Assembly: GCF_021033825.1 (NCBI RefSeq)
Contig: NZ_JAIFXZ010000020.1
Location: 1-55,563, forward strand
DNA from: Dietzia aurantiaca
GTDB lineage: Bacteria > Actinomycetota > Actinomycetes > Mycobacteriales > Mycobacteriaceae
Direction: 5' to 3'
DNA length: 55,563 nt
The notes below the pieces were generated by a model. It saw only the letters and a list, made by a program, of their open reading frames with translations. It was not told where the DNA came from and searched no databases. Shown here in pieces: positions 23,444 through 34,232 of this stretch (its first letter is position 1; the number at the start of each line of letters is the position of its first letter). The position numbers were made by a program, and so were the translations under genes.

Positions 23444-25875
23444 GCGGTGAGTTCCTCTCTGCTGCCGGCCAGCGTGTCCCGGACCTCCGTGAGCAGGGGG
23501 CCGAAACCTCCTGGCTGGGCCAGGACCAGCTCCTGCGTCGCCCGGGTCGTACCCACGTAGAGGTCCTGGAGACCCTGTGGCGAGCGTGCCAGGATCTGTT
23601 CGGGATCGATCACCACCACCACGTCGAACTCGAGCCCCTTGGCCAACGCCAGCGGCAACACGGACGTGCCCGGGCGGGCGCGCTCAACCGCCTCGCGTAG
23701 ATCCGGATAACCGGTCGACGCGGCGGAATCGTTCACACGACCACCGTCGGCGGTGCCGTGACCGTCCTCCGAGTGGACGCCGTTGTCGTCGTCGTACTCG
23801 TTCCCGTCCGGGACCACCACCGCCACCGCCCGCTCGGGCGATACGGCGGTGACCCGCTCCACCACCAGATCCACCAACGACGCGGCGTCCGGTTCCGCCC
23901 ACTCCACCGGGTGCCGGCCCTGACGGACCGGACGCGGCGACGTCGCCGCGGGGTCGATCTCGGCGAGCAACGCCTCGGCCACAGCCGACACGGTCGCCGG
24001 GGTCCGGTAGTTGACGGTGAGCTCGCACAGCACCCACCGGTCGTCCACATACGGCGACAGCGCGTCGCCCCACGAGTCGATACCCGCCGGGCTCGACGTC
24101 TGGGCCACATCGCCCACCAGGGTCATCCAGCGATTGGGGGAGCGGCGCATGAGAGTGCGCCACGCCATCGCCGACAGCTCCTGCGCCTCGTCGATGATCA
24201 CGTGCCCGAACGCCCACGTCCGGTCAGCACCGGCGCGGTCCGCGACGGTGAGATCGGAATCCGCGCTGTGCCGACGGGCCAGCGACTCCGCATCCACCAC
24301 GTCGTACGCCATGAGCACCTCGGGGTCGAGATCGTCCTCGATGTCCTGGACCGCGGAACCGGTGAGGATCTCGAGTGCCTCCTCCGCCTGACGGACCTGC
24401 TCGGCCCACGCGCGATCGGCCTCGGTGCCCTCCTCCGACGGGTCGTCGCCGAGGAGCTCCGCCAGCTCGTCCAACAGCGGGACGTCGGCCACCGAGAAGG
24501 CGTAACCGTCCTCGCGGAACAGCGCCTCCTGGTCCTCTGCCACATAGTCGCCGGCGGCCTCGGTGATCCGCTCACGACTCGACAGGAGCTCCGCGAGAAG
24601 CCGCTCGGGTCGCAGTACCGGCCACCACTCGTCGATGGCCTCGCCCACCTCGACGGACTCCTCGACCTCCGTCCGGAGTGCGGCCCGGTCCTCGGCGTCC
24701 AGCAGGGGACGGGCCGGATCGCCCAGATCGCCCAGGCCGTCGCCCCGGGGTGCCCACGCCTCGTCCTCCGCGTCACCCACGGGATCGGTCAGCGCGGCCA
24801 TGTACTGCTCGGTCAGTGCCTCCGTGATCCGCGTCGCGAACGCGTCCCGCGCCTGATTGTGCGGGCGGCGCGTCATCCGGGCCCGGCCGCGCGCGGCGCG
24901 GACCGTCGCCGGTTCCAGGACCAGCCGGTGGCCGTCGACGTGGACCTCCACCTCGTCCGCGGGGGCGAGCTGGCGTGACCGCACCGCGGCCCTGAGGATG
25001 TCGACTATCGCCTCCGAGCCCTTGACCTCTTCGCCCCGTAGGGACTCGGGACCGGTCGCCCGGACCCCGGGGTAGAGGTCCCCGAGAGTCCGCAGCACGA
25101 CCCCCGACTCGCCGAGGGACGGGAGGACGCGGGCGATGTAGTCGAGGAACCGTGGGTTCGGGCCCACGATGAGCACACCGCTGCGGTCCAGCCGCTGGCG
25201 ATGGGTGTAGAGCAGGTAGGCGGCGCGATGGAGCGCCACGGCGGTCTTCCCGGTGCCGGGGCCGCCCTGGACCACCAAAACGCCGGAGTGCGGGTTACGG
25301 ATGATCTCGTCCTGCTCGCGCTGGATGGTGGCGACGATGTCCGTCATGTGGCCGGAACGGGCGGCGTCCAGCGCCTCGAGCAACGCGGACTCGCCCACCA
25401 CGTCGTCGTGGTCCTCCGGCACGTCGCCGTCAACCGGGGCGGTGAGGAACTCATCGTGCACGCCGATCACCCGGCGGCCGATCGTGCGCAGATGGCGCCG
25501 CCTGTGGGCCCCCTCCGGGCGGGCCGTCGTGGCCAGGTAGAAGGGTCGGCTGTGGTCGGCGCGCCAGTCGAGGAGAAGCGTCGTGAGGTCCTCGTCGTCG
25601 TCCCTCAGTCCCACGCGGCCGATCCGGCGGACCTCGCCGTCCTCCATGTCCAGGCGCCCGAAGTACAGGCCCAGGTTGGCGGCGTTGAAGGACGCGAGCT
25701 CCGACGAGTACAGGCGGGCGAACGACTCGCGCTCGGATCGGGCCTGGGGCGTCCCTCCCGTCCCGCGGAGAACGGCGTCGAGCCGCGCGCGGGTGTCCTT
25801 GCGCAACTCCTCGAGCCGGTCGAGGAGTCGACCGAGGTGTTCTTGCTCCTCGGCGAGGGCATCGTTTCCCGTCAC
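23440..25875 (-). CDS. helD: HelD-type RNA polymerase-associated ATPase (UvrD/Rep-like superfamily 1)
   Basis: 811 residues from GTG 25875, chosen for GGAAGGAG five bases upstream; the frame running to 26331 is spurious. HelD proteins pull stalled RNA polymerase off DNA, and actinobacterial members can protect it from rifamycins. The N-terminus is a long helical hairpin (EEQEHLGRLLDRLEELRKD). Then come Walker A VVQGGPGTGKTAVALHRAAY (about 220-240), GPNPRFLDYIARVLPSLGE, Walker B VIIDEAQELSAMAWRTLMRR and VGDVAQTSS. C-terminal SF1 motifs are ALAKGLEFDVVVVIDPEQI and YVGTTRATQELVL. An acidic insert lies between the two ATPase halves. The closest family is HelD rather than UvrD, judged by the antiparallel N-terminal helices and Walker A context. 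Confidence 0.86.
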   Translation of the reverse strand: MTGNDALAEEQEHLGRLLDRLEELRKDTRARLDAVLRGTGGTPQARSERESFARLYSSELASFNAANLGLYFGRLDMEDGEVRRIGRVGLRDDDEDLTTLLLDWRADHSRPFYLATTARPEGAHRRRHLRTIGRRVIGVHDEFLTAPVDGDVPEDHDDVVGESALLEALDAARSGHMTDIVATIQREQDEIIRNPHSGVLVVQGGPGTGKTAVALHRAAYLLYTHRQRLDRSGVLIVGPNPRFLDYIARVLPSLGESGVVLRTLGDLYPGVRATGPESLRGEEVKGSEAIVDILRAAVRSRQLAPADEVEVHVDGHRLVLEPATVRAARGRARMTRRPHNQARDAFATRITEALTEQYMAALTDPVGDAEDEAWAPRGDGLGDLGDPARPLLDAEDRAALRTEVEESVEVGEAIDEWWPVLRPERLLAELLSSRERITEAAGDYVAEDQEALFREDGYAFSVADVPLLDELAELLGDDPSEEGTEADRAWAEQVRQAEEALEILTGSAVQDIEDDLDPEVLMAYDVVDAESLARRHSADSDLTVADRAGADRTWAFGHVIIDEAQELSAMAWRTLMRRSPNRWMTLVGDVAQTSSPAGIDSWGDALSPYVDDRWVLCELTVNYRTPATVSAVAEALLAEIDPAATSPRPVRQGRHPVEWAEPDAASLVDLVVERVTAVSPERAVAVVVPDGNEYDDDNGVHSEDGHGTADGGRVNDSAASTGYPDLREAVERARPGTSVLPLALAKGLEFDVVVVIDPEQILARSPQGLQDLYVGTTRATQELVLAQPGGFGPLLTEVRDTLAGSREELTA

Positions 25876-25948
25876 GGGCGCTCCTTCCCTGGTGGACGGC
25901 TCTGGGCAGGACGTCCAGGCTACCGGTATTCGCGACAGGACCGACGAC

Positions 25949-25980
25949 GACGACCCCGCCCGTCGACGGGCGGGGTCGTC
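25949..25980 (-). terminator. Palindromic terminator after the DoxX-like gene
   Basis: A perfect 32-bp palindrome whose arms are GACGACCCCGCCCGTC and its complement. It begins 37 bases past the stop of the minus-strand DoxX-like gene and upstream of helD, so it would separate the two transcription units. Confidence 0.65.
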
Positions 25981-26017
25981 ACTGGACCCGGGCGGCCCAG
26001 GGTGGGCCGGGGTGGCG

Positions 26018-27067
26018 TCAGGGCGCGATGGCCCGGGCCGCCTTCTTGCGAAGTTTGTCGCTCTTCTTCCGGGCGTCGGCGCCGGCCTTGCGGGCACGCT
26101 TCTCGGTCTTGCCGCCCCGCTTCTCGGCCGCCTTGCGGGCGTCCTTTGCGGTCTTGCGTACGGCCGAGGTGTCGATCTCCTCGACCCGGTCGGCCACGTT
26201 CGCCGCCACGGACCCGGCGCGGTCACGCGCCTGCGCGGCGAGCGGTCCGGCCTCCTCCGCGGCGAGGTGTGCGGCGGTGGTGGCGCGCTCTCGTGCCTCT
26301 GCCGCGTACGGGGCGACCTGCTCGCGGGCATCGGCGACGCGGTCGCGCACCTGAGCGGCGATGACCGGGGCCTTGGACTTCACCAGTCCGGCGATGCCCG
26401 ACGCCTGGTCACGAACCTGCTCGGCCACCTCGGGGGCACGCTCGCGAACCTGTTCGGCCACCTCGGGCGCCTTGTCGCGGACGGTGTCGGCCGCGTCGCG
26501 CGCCTGGTCGGCCACGGTGTGCGCCACCCCGGCGACAGCCGAGCCGGCGGTGAGGGCCTCCGCCTTCGCCCCGGGCAACCTGGCCGCGACCTTGTCCCTG
26601 GCCTTGCCGGCGCGCCAGGCCAGCCCCGGCTGGCCGGCGGTGTCGGCGGAGGCGATCAGCAGTGCGCCGAGCAGTGCGACATCGGTTGCCAGGCCGGTCG
26701 TCTTACGGCTGCGCGCCGCCGGATCGGACTCCGTCCAGAACGCGTGACGACTGACCGTCGAGGGCACATGTGACGCGGTCAGGGCGAGGGCCGACAACCG
26801 CGGCGCCTTGCCCAGGGCGAAGAGAGCGCCCGCGCCGATCTTGACCCCGGCGAGTGCCTTGACGAGGGTCTCGGTGTCCTTGGGGACGGGCGGCACGGTC
26901 GTGTTGACGCGCTCGTTGACCGCCTGCTCCCCCTTCTCCACCAGCGGGGTGGCCTGGTCGACCAGCGGAGCCGCATCGGCGACATGGGTCTGGGGGTTAC
27001 GCAACGTCTCGATGCCGTCGATGACGAAAACCGAGGCGAGCATTGGTCGTGCGAGTCGTCGGATCAT
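26018..27067 (-). CDS. DoxX-like membrane protein with long repetitive helical tail
   Basis: 349 residues from ATG 27067 with AGGAGGA upstream. Residues 1-150 resemble the DoxX family (RRLARPMLASVFVIDGIETL, then hydrophobic stretches around 70-105 and 125-145), as in mycobacterial DoxX-type proteins. From about 150 it becomes an Ala/Arg/Glu/Asp-rich amphipathic helix with 11-residue periodicity, for example APEVAEQVRER followed by APEVAEQVRDQ (200-221), like apolipoprotein or LEA-type repeats. The last 50 residues are strongly basic (KKSDKLRKKAARAI). The tail could lie on the membrane or bind nucleic acid; its role is unknown. It stands alone upstream of helD. Confidence 0.75.
   Translation of the reverse strand: MIRRLARPMLASVFVIDGIETLRNPQTHVADAAPLVDQATPLVEKGEQAVNERVNTTVPPVPKDTETLVKALAGVKIGAGALFALGKAPRLSALALTASHVPSTVSRHAFWTESDPAARSRKTTGLATDVALLGALLIASADTAGQPGLAWRAGKARDKVAARLPGAKAEALTAGSAVAGVAHTVADQARDAADTVRDKAPEVAEQVRERAPEVAEQVRDQASGIAGLVKSKAPVIAAQVRDRVADAREQVAPYAAEARERATTAAHLAAEEAGPLAAQARDRAGSVAANVADRVEEIDTSAVRKTAKDARKAAEKRGGKTEKRARKAGADARKKSDKLRKKAARAIAP
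26405..26470 (-). repeat. Two 33-bp tandem coding repeats
   Basis: Two consecutive units encode APEVAEQVRER and APEVAEQVRDQ in the DoxX-like protein. Weaker copies of the same 11-residue pattern extend on both sides. Confidence 0.6.
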
Positions 27068-27283
27068 CGTTCCTCCTGAATCAGTGGGAGTGCGTGCTCG
27101 AACCTAGTGCGAACTCGGGTGCGGCGCCTCCGATCGCGTCATCCCGGGTCGGTGTCGACGACGCCCGACAGGGGTTGGGCTGCGGGAATCGTGTGACGAG
27201 TGGGATTGATAACGATTCGGAAATGGTCGCCGCGACGGTTCGGTCGGGCAGCTGGAGCGGCGATCACCGATCTCCTTCTCCCG

Positions 27284-27985
27284 TCACCAGCCGCGGTCCC
27301 GCCACTCGGCCAGGTGCGGGCGCTCGGCCCCCACGGTGGTGTCGTCGCCGTGCCCGGGGTGGACCACCACGTCGTCCTCGAGCACAGCGAACACCCGCGA
27401 CTCCAGGTCGCTCATGAGACGGTCGAAGTCCTCCGGTGAGCCGGTCTTGCCCGGGCCGCCGGGGAACAGCGAATCACCCGAGATCAGGTGGGTGCCCTCG
27501 TCCGTCCTCAGCAGCAGGGCGATGCCGTCCGGGGTGTGCCCGCGCAACCCGATCACCTCGAGCCGCAGATCGCCGACGGTGAGCTGATCCCCATGGGACG
27601 CATGACGATCGGTGGGTATGTCGATCGACCCGGCGTCACCAGGGGAGGCGATGGTGGTGAGACCGAGCGCCTCCACCGTCTCCGCGAGCCCGATCCAGTG
27701 GTCGGCGTGCAGGTGGGTCGTGAGCACCTCCTTGAGCGACGGGGCGTGCTCACGCAGGTGGGCGACCAGCTGAGGCGCGTCGTTGGCCGCGTCGACGAGG
27801 AGGACGTCGCCCGTCGCGACCGACTCGACGATGTACACGTTGTTGTCCATCTCGCCGACGGAGATCTTGGTCAGGCGGGCAGGACCCACGGTCCAGCGCT
27901 CGCCGGTGAGACGGCCGTCGAGACGGCCGGTGTAACCCTCGGTGAGGGTGATTCGGTCAGGGATTGGCGTGGTGGAAGTCGACAT
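27284..27985 (-). CDS. Metallo-beta-lactamase-fold hydrolase (Rv1637c-like)
   Basis: 233 residues. The metal-binding signature is TTHLHADHW (THxHxDH type), with later ligands expected in RGHTPDG (His), [12 protein letters not shown] (Asp) and [11 protein letters not shown] (His), so two metal sites look complete. The fold is shared with glyoxalase II and persulfide dioxygenases, and the order of motifs suits that branch, but the substrate cannot be named. Its position upstream of and divergent from uvrA equals that of Rv1637c. TAGCCT six bases before ATG 27985 points to leaderless expression. Confidence 0.88.
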   Translation of the reverse strand: MSTSTTPIPDRITLTEGYTGRLDGRLTGERWTVGPARLTKISVGEMDNNVYIVESVATGDVLLVDAANDAPQLVAHLREHAPSLKEVLTTHLHADHWIGLAETVEALGLTTIASPGDAGSIDIPTDRHASHGDQLTVGDLRLEVIGLRGHTPDGIALLLRTDEGTHLISGDSLFPGGPGKTGSPEDFDRLMSDLESRVFAVLEDDVVVHPGHGDDTTVGAERPHLAEWRDRGW

Positions 27986-27991
27986 AGCTGC

Positions 27992-27997
27992 AGGCTA
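27992..27997 (-). promoter_or_regulatory. -10 hexamer for leaderless hydrolase gene
   Basis: TAGCCT on the minus strand with a six-base spacer (GCAGCT) to ATG 27985. Confidence 0.55.
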
Positions 27998-28121
27998 CCG
28001 ACGCCGCCGGTGGTCGGGGACCGGAAACATGTCGGACGACGTTGGTACCTTCGTGTGCGGGAACGGCGGCCATGCTGCACGTACGGCAATGTGGCGACCT
28101 CCCCCCGGAAGGAGAACCCCC

Positions 28122-31190
<3,069 letters not shown>

Positions 31191-31196
31191 CACGCA

Positions 31197-31234
31197 AGGG
31201 CCGCCCCGGAGCGTTTCTGTCCCGGGGCGGCCCT
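31197..31234. terminator. Terminator after uvrA
   Basis: A 13-bp perfect stem, AGGGCCGCCCCGG with CCGGGGCGGCCCT, around a 12-base loop containing TTTCTGT. It is 6 bases after the uvrA stop and 39 bases past the stop of the convergent DUF1844 gene, so it may serve both. Confidence 0.75.
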
Positions 31235-31273
31235 GACGTGCGTGGGCGGGTTCACGAACCCGCGAGGGGTGAG

Positions 31274-31672
31274 TTAGTAGACGGGGCCGGTGAACTTCTC
31301 CCCGGGTCCCTCGCCGGGCGGATCGGGGTAGGCGCTGGCCTCGCGGAAGGCGCGCTGTAGGCCCTGCAGACCGTCGCGCACCACGCTCGCCTGCGGGCCG
31401 AGGTGCTCGGCGGATCCGGCGACGAGGCCGGCCAGGGCGGTGACGAGCTTGCGGGCCTCGTCGAGATCGAGGTGGGCACTGGCCGTCGGCTCATCGTCGG
31501 AGAGTCCGAGCTTCTCCGCGGCCGCGCTCATGAGAACGACGATGGACCGGAAGATGACTTCCTGAGCGGAGACGTCGGCCAGATCGACGATCTCGACCTC
31601 ACGGGCATCGACGTGCTCCTCGAGGGGGCTGTCCGAGGCCTGGTCGGCGGATGCTGGCTGGTCGGTGGTCAT
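31274..31672 (-). CDS. DUF1844 family protein
   Basis: 132 residues from ATG 31672; the frame running to 31852 crosses the infC promoter. It is an acidic, soluble, mostly helical small protein: REVEIVDLADVSAQEVIFRS, LMSAAAEKLGL, HLDLDEARKLVTALAGLV, typical of DUF1844. The function is unknown. Members sit next to infC in many actinobacteria, as here, divergent from infC and convergent with uvrA. Confidence 0.85.
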   Translation of the reverse strand: MTTDQPASADQASDSPLEEHVDAREVEIVDLADVSAQEVIFRSIVVLMSAAAEKLGLSDDEPTASAHLDLDEARKLVTALAGLVAGSAEHLGPQASVVRDGLQGLQRAFREASAYPDPPGEGPGEKFTGPVY

Positions 31673-31722
31673 GGCGAATACTGTCCCACGGACGGCCCGG
31701 TCGCGCGTGCACGGGCACCGGT

Positions 31723-31751
31723 TTGGGGGTCCCCGCCGAACCTGGTAGTCT
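31723..31751 (+). promoter_or_regulatory. Candidate promoter of the infC operon
   Basis: TTGGGG (31723-31728), a 17-base spacer and TAGTCT (31746-31751). Transcription would begin near 31758, about 290 bases before infC. Confidence 0.5.
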
Positions 31752-31841
31752 GTACCTCGACTGTGGGATCCCGTTAGGCAACGGGGTCCATCGTCCAAGA
31801 GGAGCCTGATCTCCCACCATCCGACGCCAGTAGGTTGTTTG

Positions 31842-31910
31842 ATGGTCACCACCCCCGCCGAGGGGTCTGCGAAGTATGGCAGACGTGTCTTCGACGAGGG
31901 TGAGGAGTGA
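31842..31910 (+). CDS. Possible 22-residue leader peptide upstream of infC
   Basis: The ORF reads [17 protein letters not shown] and ends DEGEE-stop. Its TGA (31908-31910) overlaps the first bases of the terminator-like hairpin, so a ribosome at the stop would block that hairpin. The Shine-Dalgarno is weak (AGG, 8 bases upstream), and no amino acid is strikingly repeated. This is tentative; it could be chance. Confidence 0.3.
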   Translation: MVTTPAEGSAKYGRRVFDEGEE

Positions 31911-31943
31911 GAGGCCCCGGGTATTCGTACCGTGGGGCCTTTC
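31909..31943 (+). terminator. Possible attenuator hairpin in the infC leader
   Basis: GGCCCC (31913-31918) pairs with GGGGCC (31934-31939), extended by GAGA with TTTC. The downstream arm runs into TTTCTCGGTTTTCCC, a T-rich stretch unusual for this genome. It lies about 107 bases before infC. Confidence 0.5.
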
Positions 31944-32050
31944 TCGGTTTTCCCGACGTTCGTCGGGGCGGCCGGGGTCCCTCGAGGGCGCAGGTGCGAT
32001 CACGCGAGTGGTCGACAGCACACACGCACCGTTACTACCGAGGAGGGCCC

Positions 32051-32617
<567 letters not shown>

Positions 32618-32718
32618 TCCGCCCGGCTCTGAAACGCCCAACCAGACCCCGGACGTCCGCCGTCCGCCCCCCGAGACCCCACCGGGTCCCGGGACGAACC
32701 ATGTGAGGAAGACCGATC

Positions 32719-32913
32719 ATGCCGAAGATGAAGACCCACAAGGGCACCGCCAAGCGTTTCCGGAAGACCGGAACCGGCAAGCTGGTCCGCCAGCAGGCCA
32801 ACCGCCGCCACATCATGGAGAAGAAGCCCACCAAGCGCACCCGTCGTCTCGACGGCCGCACGGACGTCGCCCCGGCCGACGTGCCCCGCATCAAGCGGCT
32901 CCTCGGGCTCTGA
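32719..32913 (+). CDS. rpmI: 50S ribosomal protein L35
   Basis: 64 residues, full length. [20 protein letters not shown] and the central [18 protein letters not shown] are characteristic of L35, a small basic protein of the 50S subunit. GAGGA lies 10 bases upstream of the ATG. It is the middle gene of the IF3-L35-L20 operon. Confidence 0.96.
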   Translation: MPKMKTHKGTAKRFRKTGTGKLVRQQANRRHIMEKKPTKRTRRLDGRTDVAPADVPRIKRLLGL

Positions 32914-32983
32914 GCCTCTTCCCATACGTAGAACTTTCGGTCACCGCAGCAGGTGGCCACCCCAGACCAGTGAGGATTGACCA

Positions 32984-33364
32984 GTGGCACGCGTGAAGAG
33001 GGCCGTCAACGGCCAGAAGAAGCGTCGGACCGTACTCGAGTCCACCAAGGGCTACCGCGGGCAGCGTTCGCGGCTGTACCGCAAGGCCAAGGAGCAGATG
33101 CTCCACTCGATGAACTACAGCTACCGCGATCGTCGCCAGCGCAAGGGCGACTTCCGCAAGCTGTGGATCTCGCGCATCAACGCGGCGGCCCGCGCCAACG
33201 ACATGACGTACAACCGCTTCGTCCAGGGCCTCAAGCTCGCCGGCGTCGAGGTCGACCGCAAGGTCCTCGCCGATCTCGCCGTCACCGACCCGGCCGCCTT
33301 CACGGCGCTGGTCGAGGTCGCCCGCAAGGCCCTCCCGGCCGACGTCAACGCCCCGGCGGCCTGA
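32984..33364 (+). CDS. rplT: 50S ribosomal protein L20
   Basis: 126 residues from GTG 32984, with GAGGA upstream. L20 is needed early in 50S assembly and often represses its own operon through the leader mRNA. The basic N-terminal extension ([37 protein letters not shown]) and globular part ([40 protein letters not shown]) are intact. A very strong hairpin starts 41 bases past its stop. Confidence 0.97.
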   Translation: MARVKRAVNGQKKRRTVLESTKGYRGQRSRLYRKAKEQMLHSMNYSYRDRRQRKGDFRKLWISRINAAARANDMTYNRFVQGLKLAGVEVDRKVLADLAVTDPAAFTALVEVARKALPADVNAPAA

Positions 33365-33374
33365 CGTCCGCGAA

Positions 33375-34232
33375 TTGACGCATCACACCTCGCCCGAGCA
33401 GGGCACGCAGAAACGACCCGCGGATCCGTTCACCGAACGGACCCCGCGGGTCGTTTCTGCGTCGAAGCTCCACCGGGCGGCATCCAGACGTAAGGTCGGC
33501 CGCTTCCTCGCGGAGGGCGCGAACTCGGTCGAGGCGGCCCTGGCGACCGACCGTGCGCTGGAGGTCTTCTGCGACGAGGACGCTGCCGATCGGTTCGCCG
33601 CCCTCATCGACACGGCCCGCGGACGCGGGGTTCGGGTCTCCATGGTGACCGCGCGGGCGATGCGGTCCCTCGCGGATACCGTGACGCCGTCCGGGATCGT
33701 CGCGCTGTGTCGGACCCTCGTCGTCGAATCCGGGCAGGATCCGGCCGACACCGCGGGGCCGCACCCGGCACGACTCGTGGCGATCGGGCAGGCCCTGGCC
33801 GAACCCGGCAACGTCGGCACGCTCGTCCGCGTCTCGGATGCGCTCGGCGCCGACGCGGTATGGCTCACCGAGGGCTCGGTGGATCCCGAGAACCCCAAGG
33901 CGGTCCGCGCCTCCGCGGGGAGTCTTTTCCATCTACCGATCGTGCGGGGCATCGCCGAGTCGGGGTTGGCTGCGCGCGCCCACGCCAGCGGGTTGCAGAT
34001 CGCCGTGGCGACCGCCGACGGCGAGGTGAACATCGAGCGCGCCGACGAGATCCTGTCGCGCCCGACCGCCTGGATCTTCGGCAATGAGGCGCACGGGGTG
34101 CCCGCTGCGCTGGCCGCGGCCGCCGACGTGCGGGTCCGCATCCCGATCCGAGGGCGAGCGGAGAGCCTGAACATCGTCACCGCCGCCTCGATCTGCCTCC
34201 ACACCAGCGCCCGTCTGCAGGGCGCCGGGTAG
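33375..34232 (+). CDS. SPOUT-family 23S rRNA methyltransferase (TsnR/SpoU type)
   Basis: 285 residues from TTG 33375, a weak start without a Shine-Dalgarno. No better start codon exists before the conserved beginning RVVSASKLHRAASRRKVGRF, so a non-standard start is possible. The N-terminal L30e-like substrate-binding domain is followed by the knotted SPOUT domain: QALAEPGNVGTLVRVSDALG (motif 1), WIFGNEAHGVP (motif 2) and IPIRGRAESLNIVTAASICL (motif 3). It methylates a ribose 2'-OH in rRNA; the site is not predictable, though thiostrepton-resistance enzymes belong to this family. It has the Rv1644 position. The 5' coding part contains a large hairpin, and the stop overlaps the ABC-F start by one base. 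Confidence 0.9.
   Translation: MTHHTSPEQGTQKRPADPFTERTPRVVSASKLHRAASRRKVGRFLAEGANSVEAALATDRALEVFCDEDAADRFAALIDTARGRGVRVSMVTARAMRSLADTVTPSGIVALCRTLVVESGQDPADTAGPHPARLVAIGQALAEPGNVGTLVRVSDALGADAVWLTEGSVDPENPKAVRASAGSLFHLPIVRGIAESGLAARAHASGLQIAVATADGEVNIERADEILSRPTAWIFGNEAHGVPAALAAAADVRVRIPIRGRAESLNIVTAASICLHTSARLQGAG
33405..33462 (+). terminator. Large hairpin after rplT, inside the 5' end of tsnR
   Basis: A 19-pair stem (33405-33423 with 33444-33462) carries an inner 5-pair stem (CCGTT/AACGG) with loop CACCG. It is the strongest hairpin in this part and sits 41 bases after the rplT stop, where the ribosomal operon should end, yet within codons 11-30 of the downstream gene as read from TTG 33375. 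Confidence 0.65.

Larger units (their letters stand above)
31758..32050 (+). promoter_or_regulatory. Structured 5' leader of infC-rpmI-rplT
   Basis: About 290 untranslated bases precede infC. The leader opens with a 10-pair hairpin (31766-31775 with 31780-31789, loop AGGC, one G-U), then GGAG/CTCC segments that could pair alternatively, a 22-codon ORF (31842-31910), and a hairpin with a U-rich trailer (31909-31943). IF3-L35-L20 operons are controlled through leader RNA in several bacteria, so attenuation is plausible. I do not recognise a named RNA family. Confidence 0.55.
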
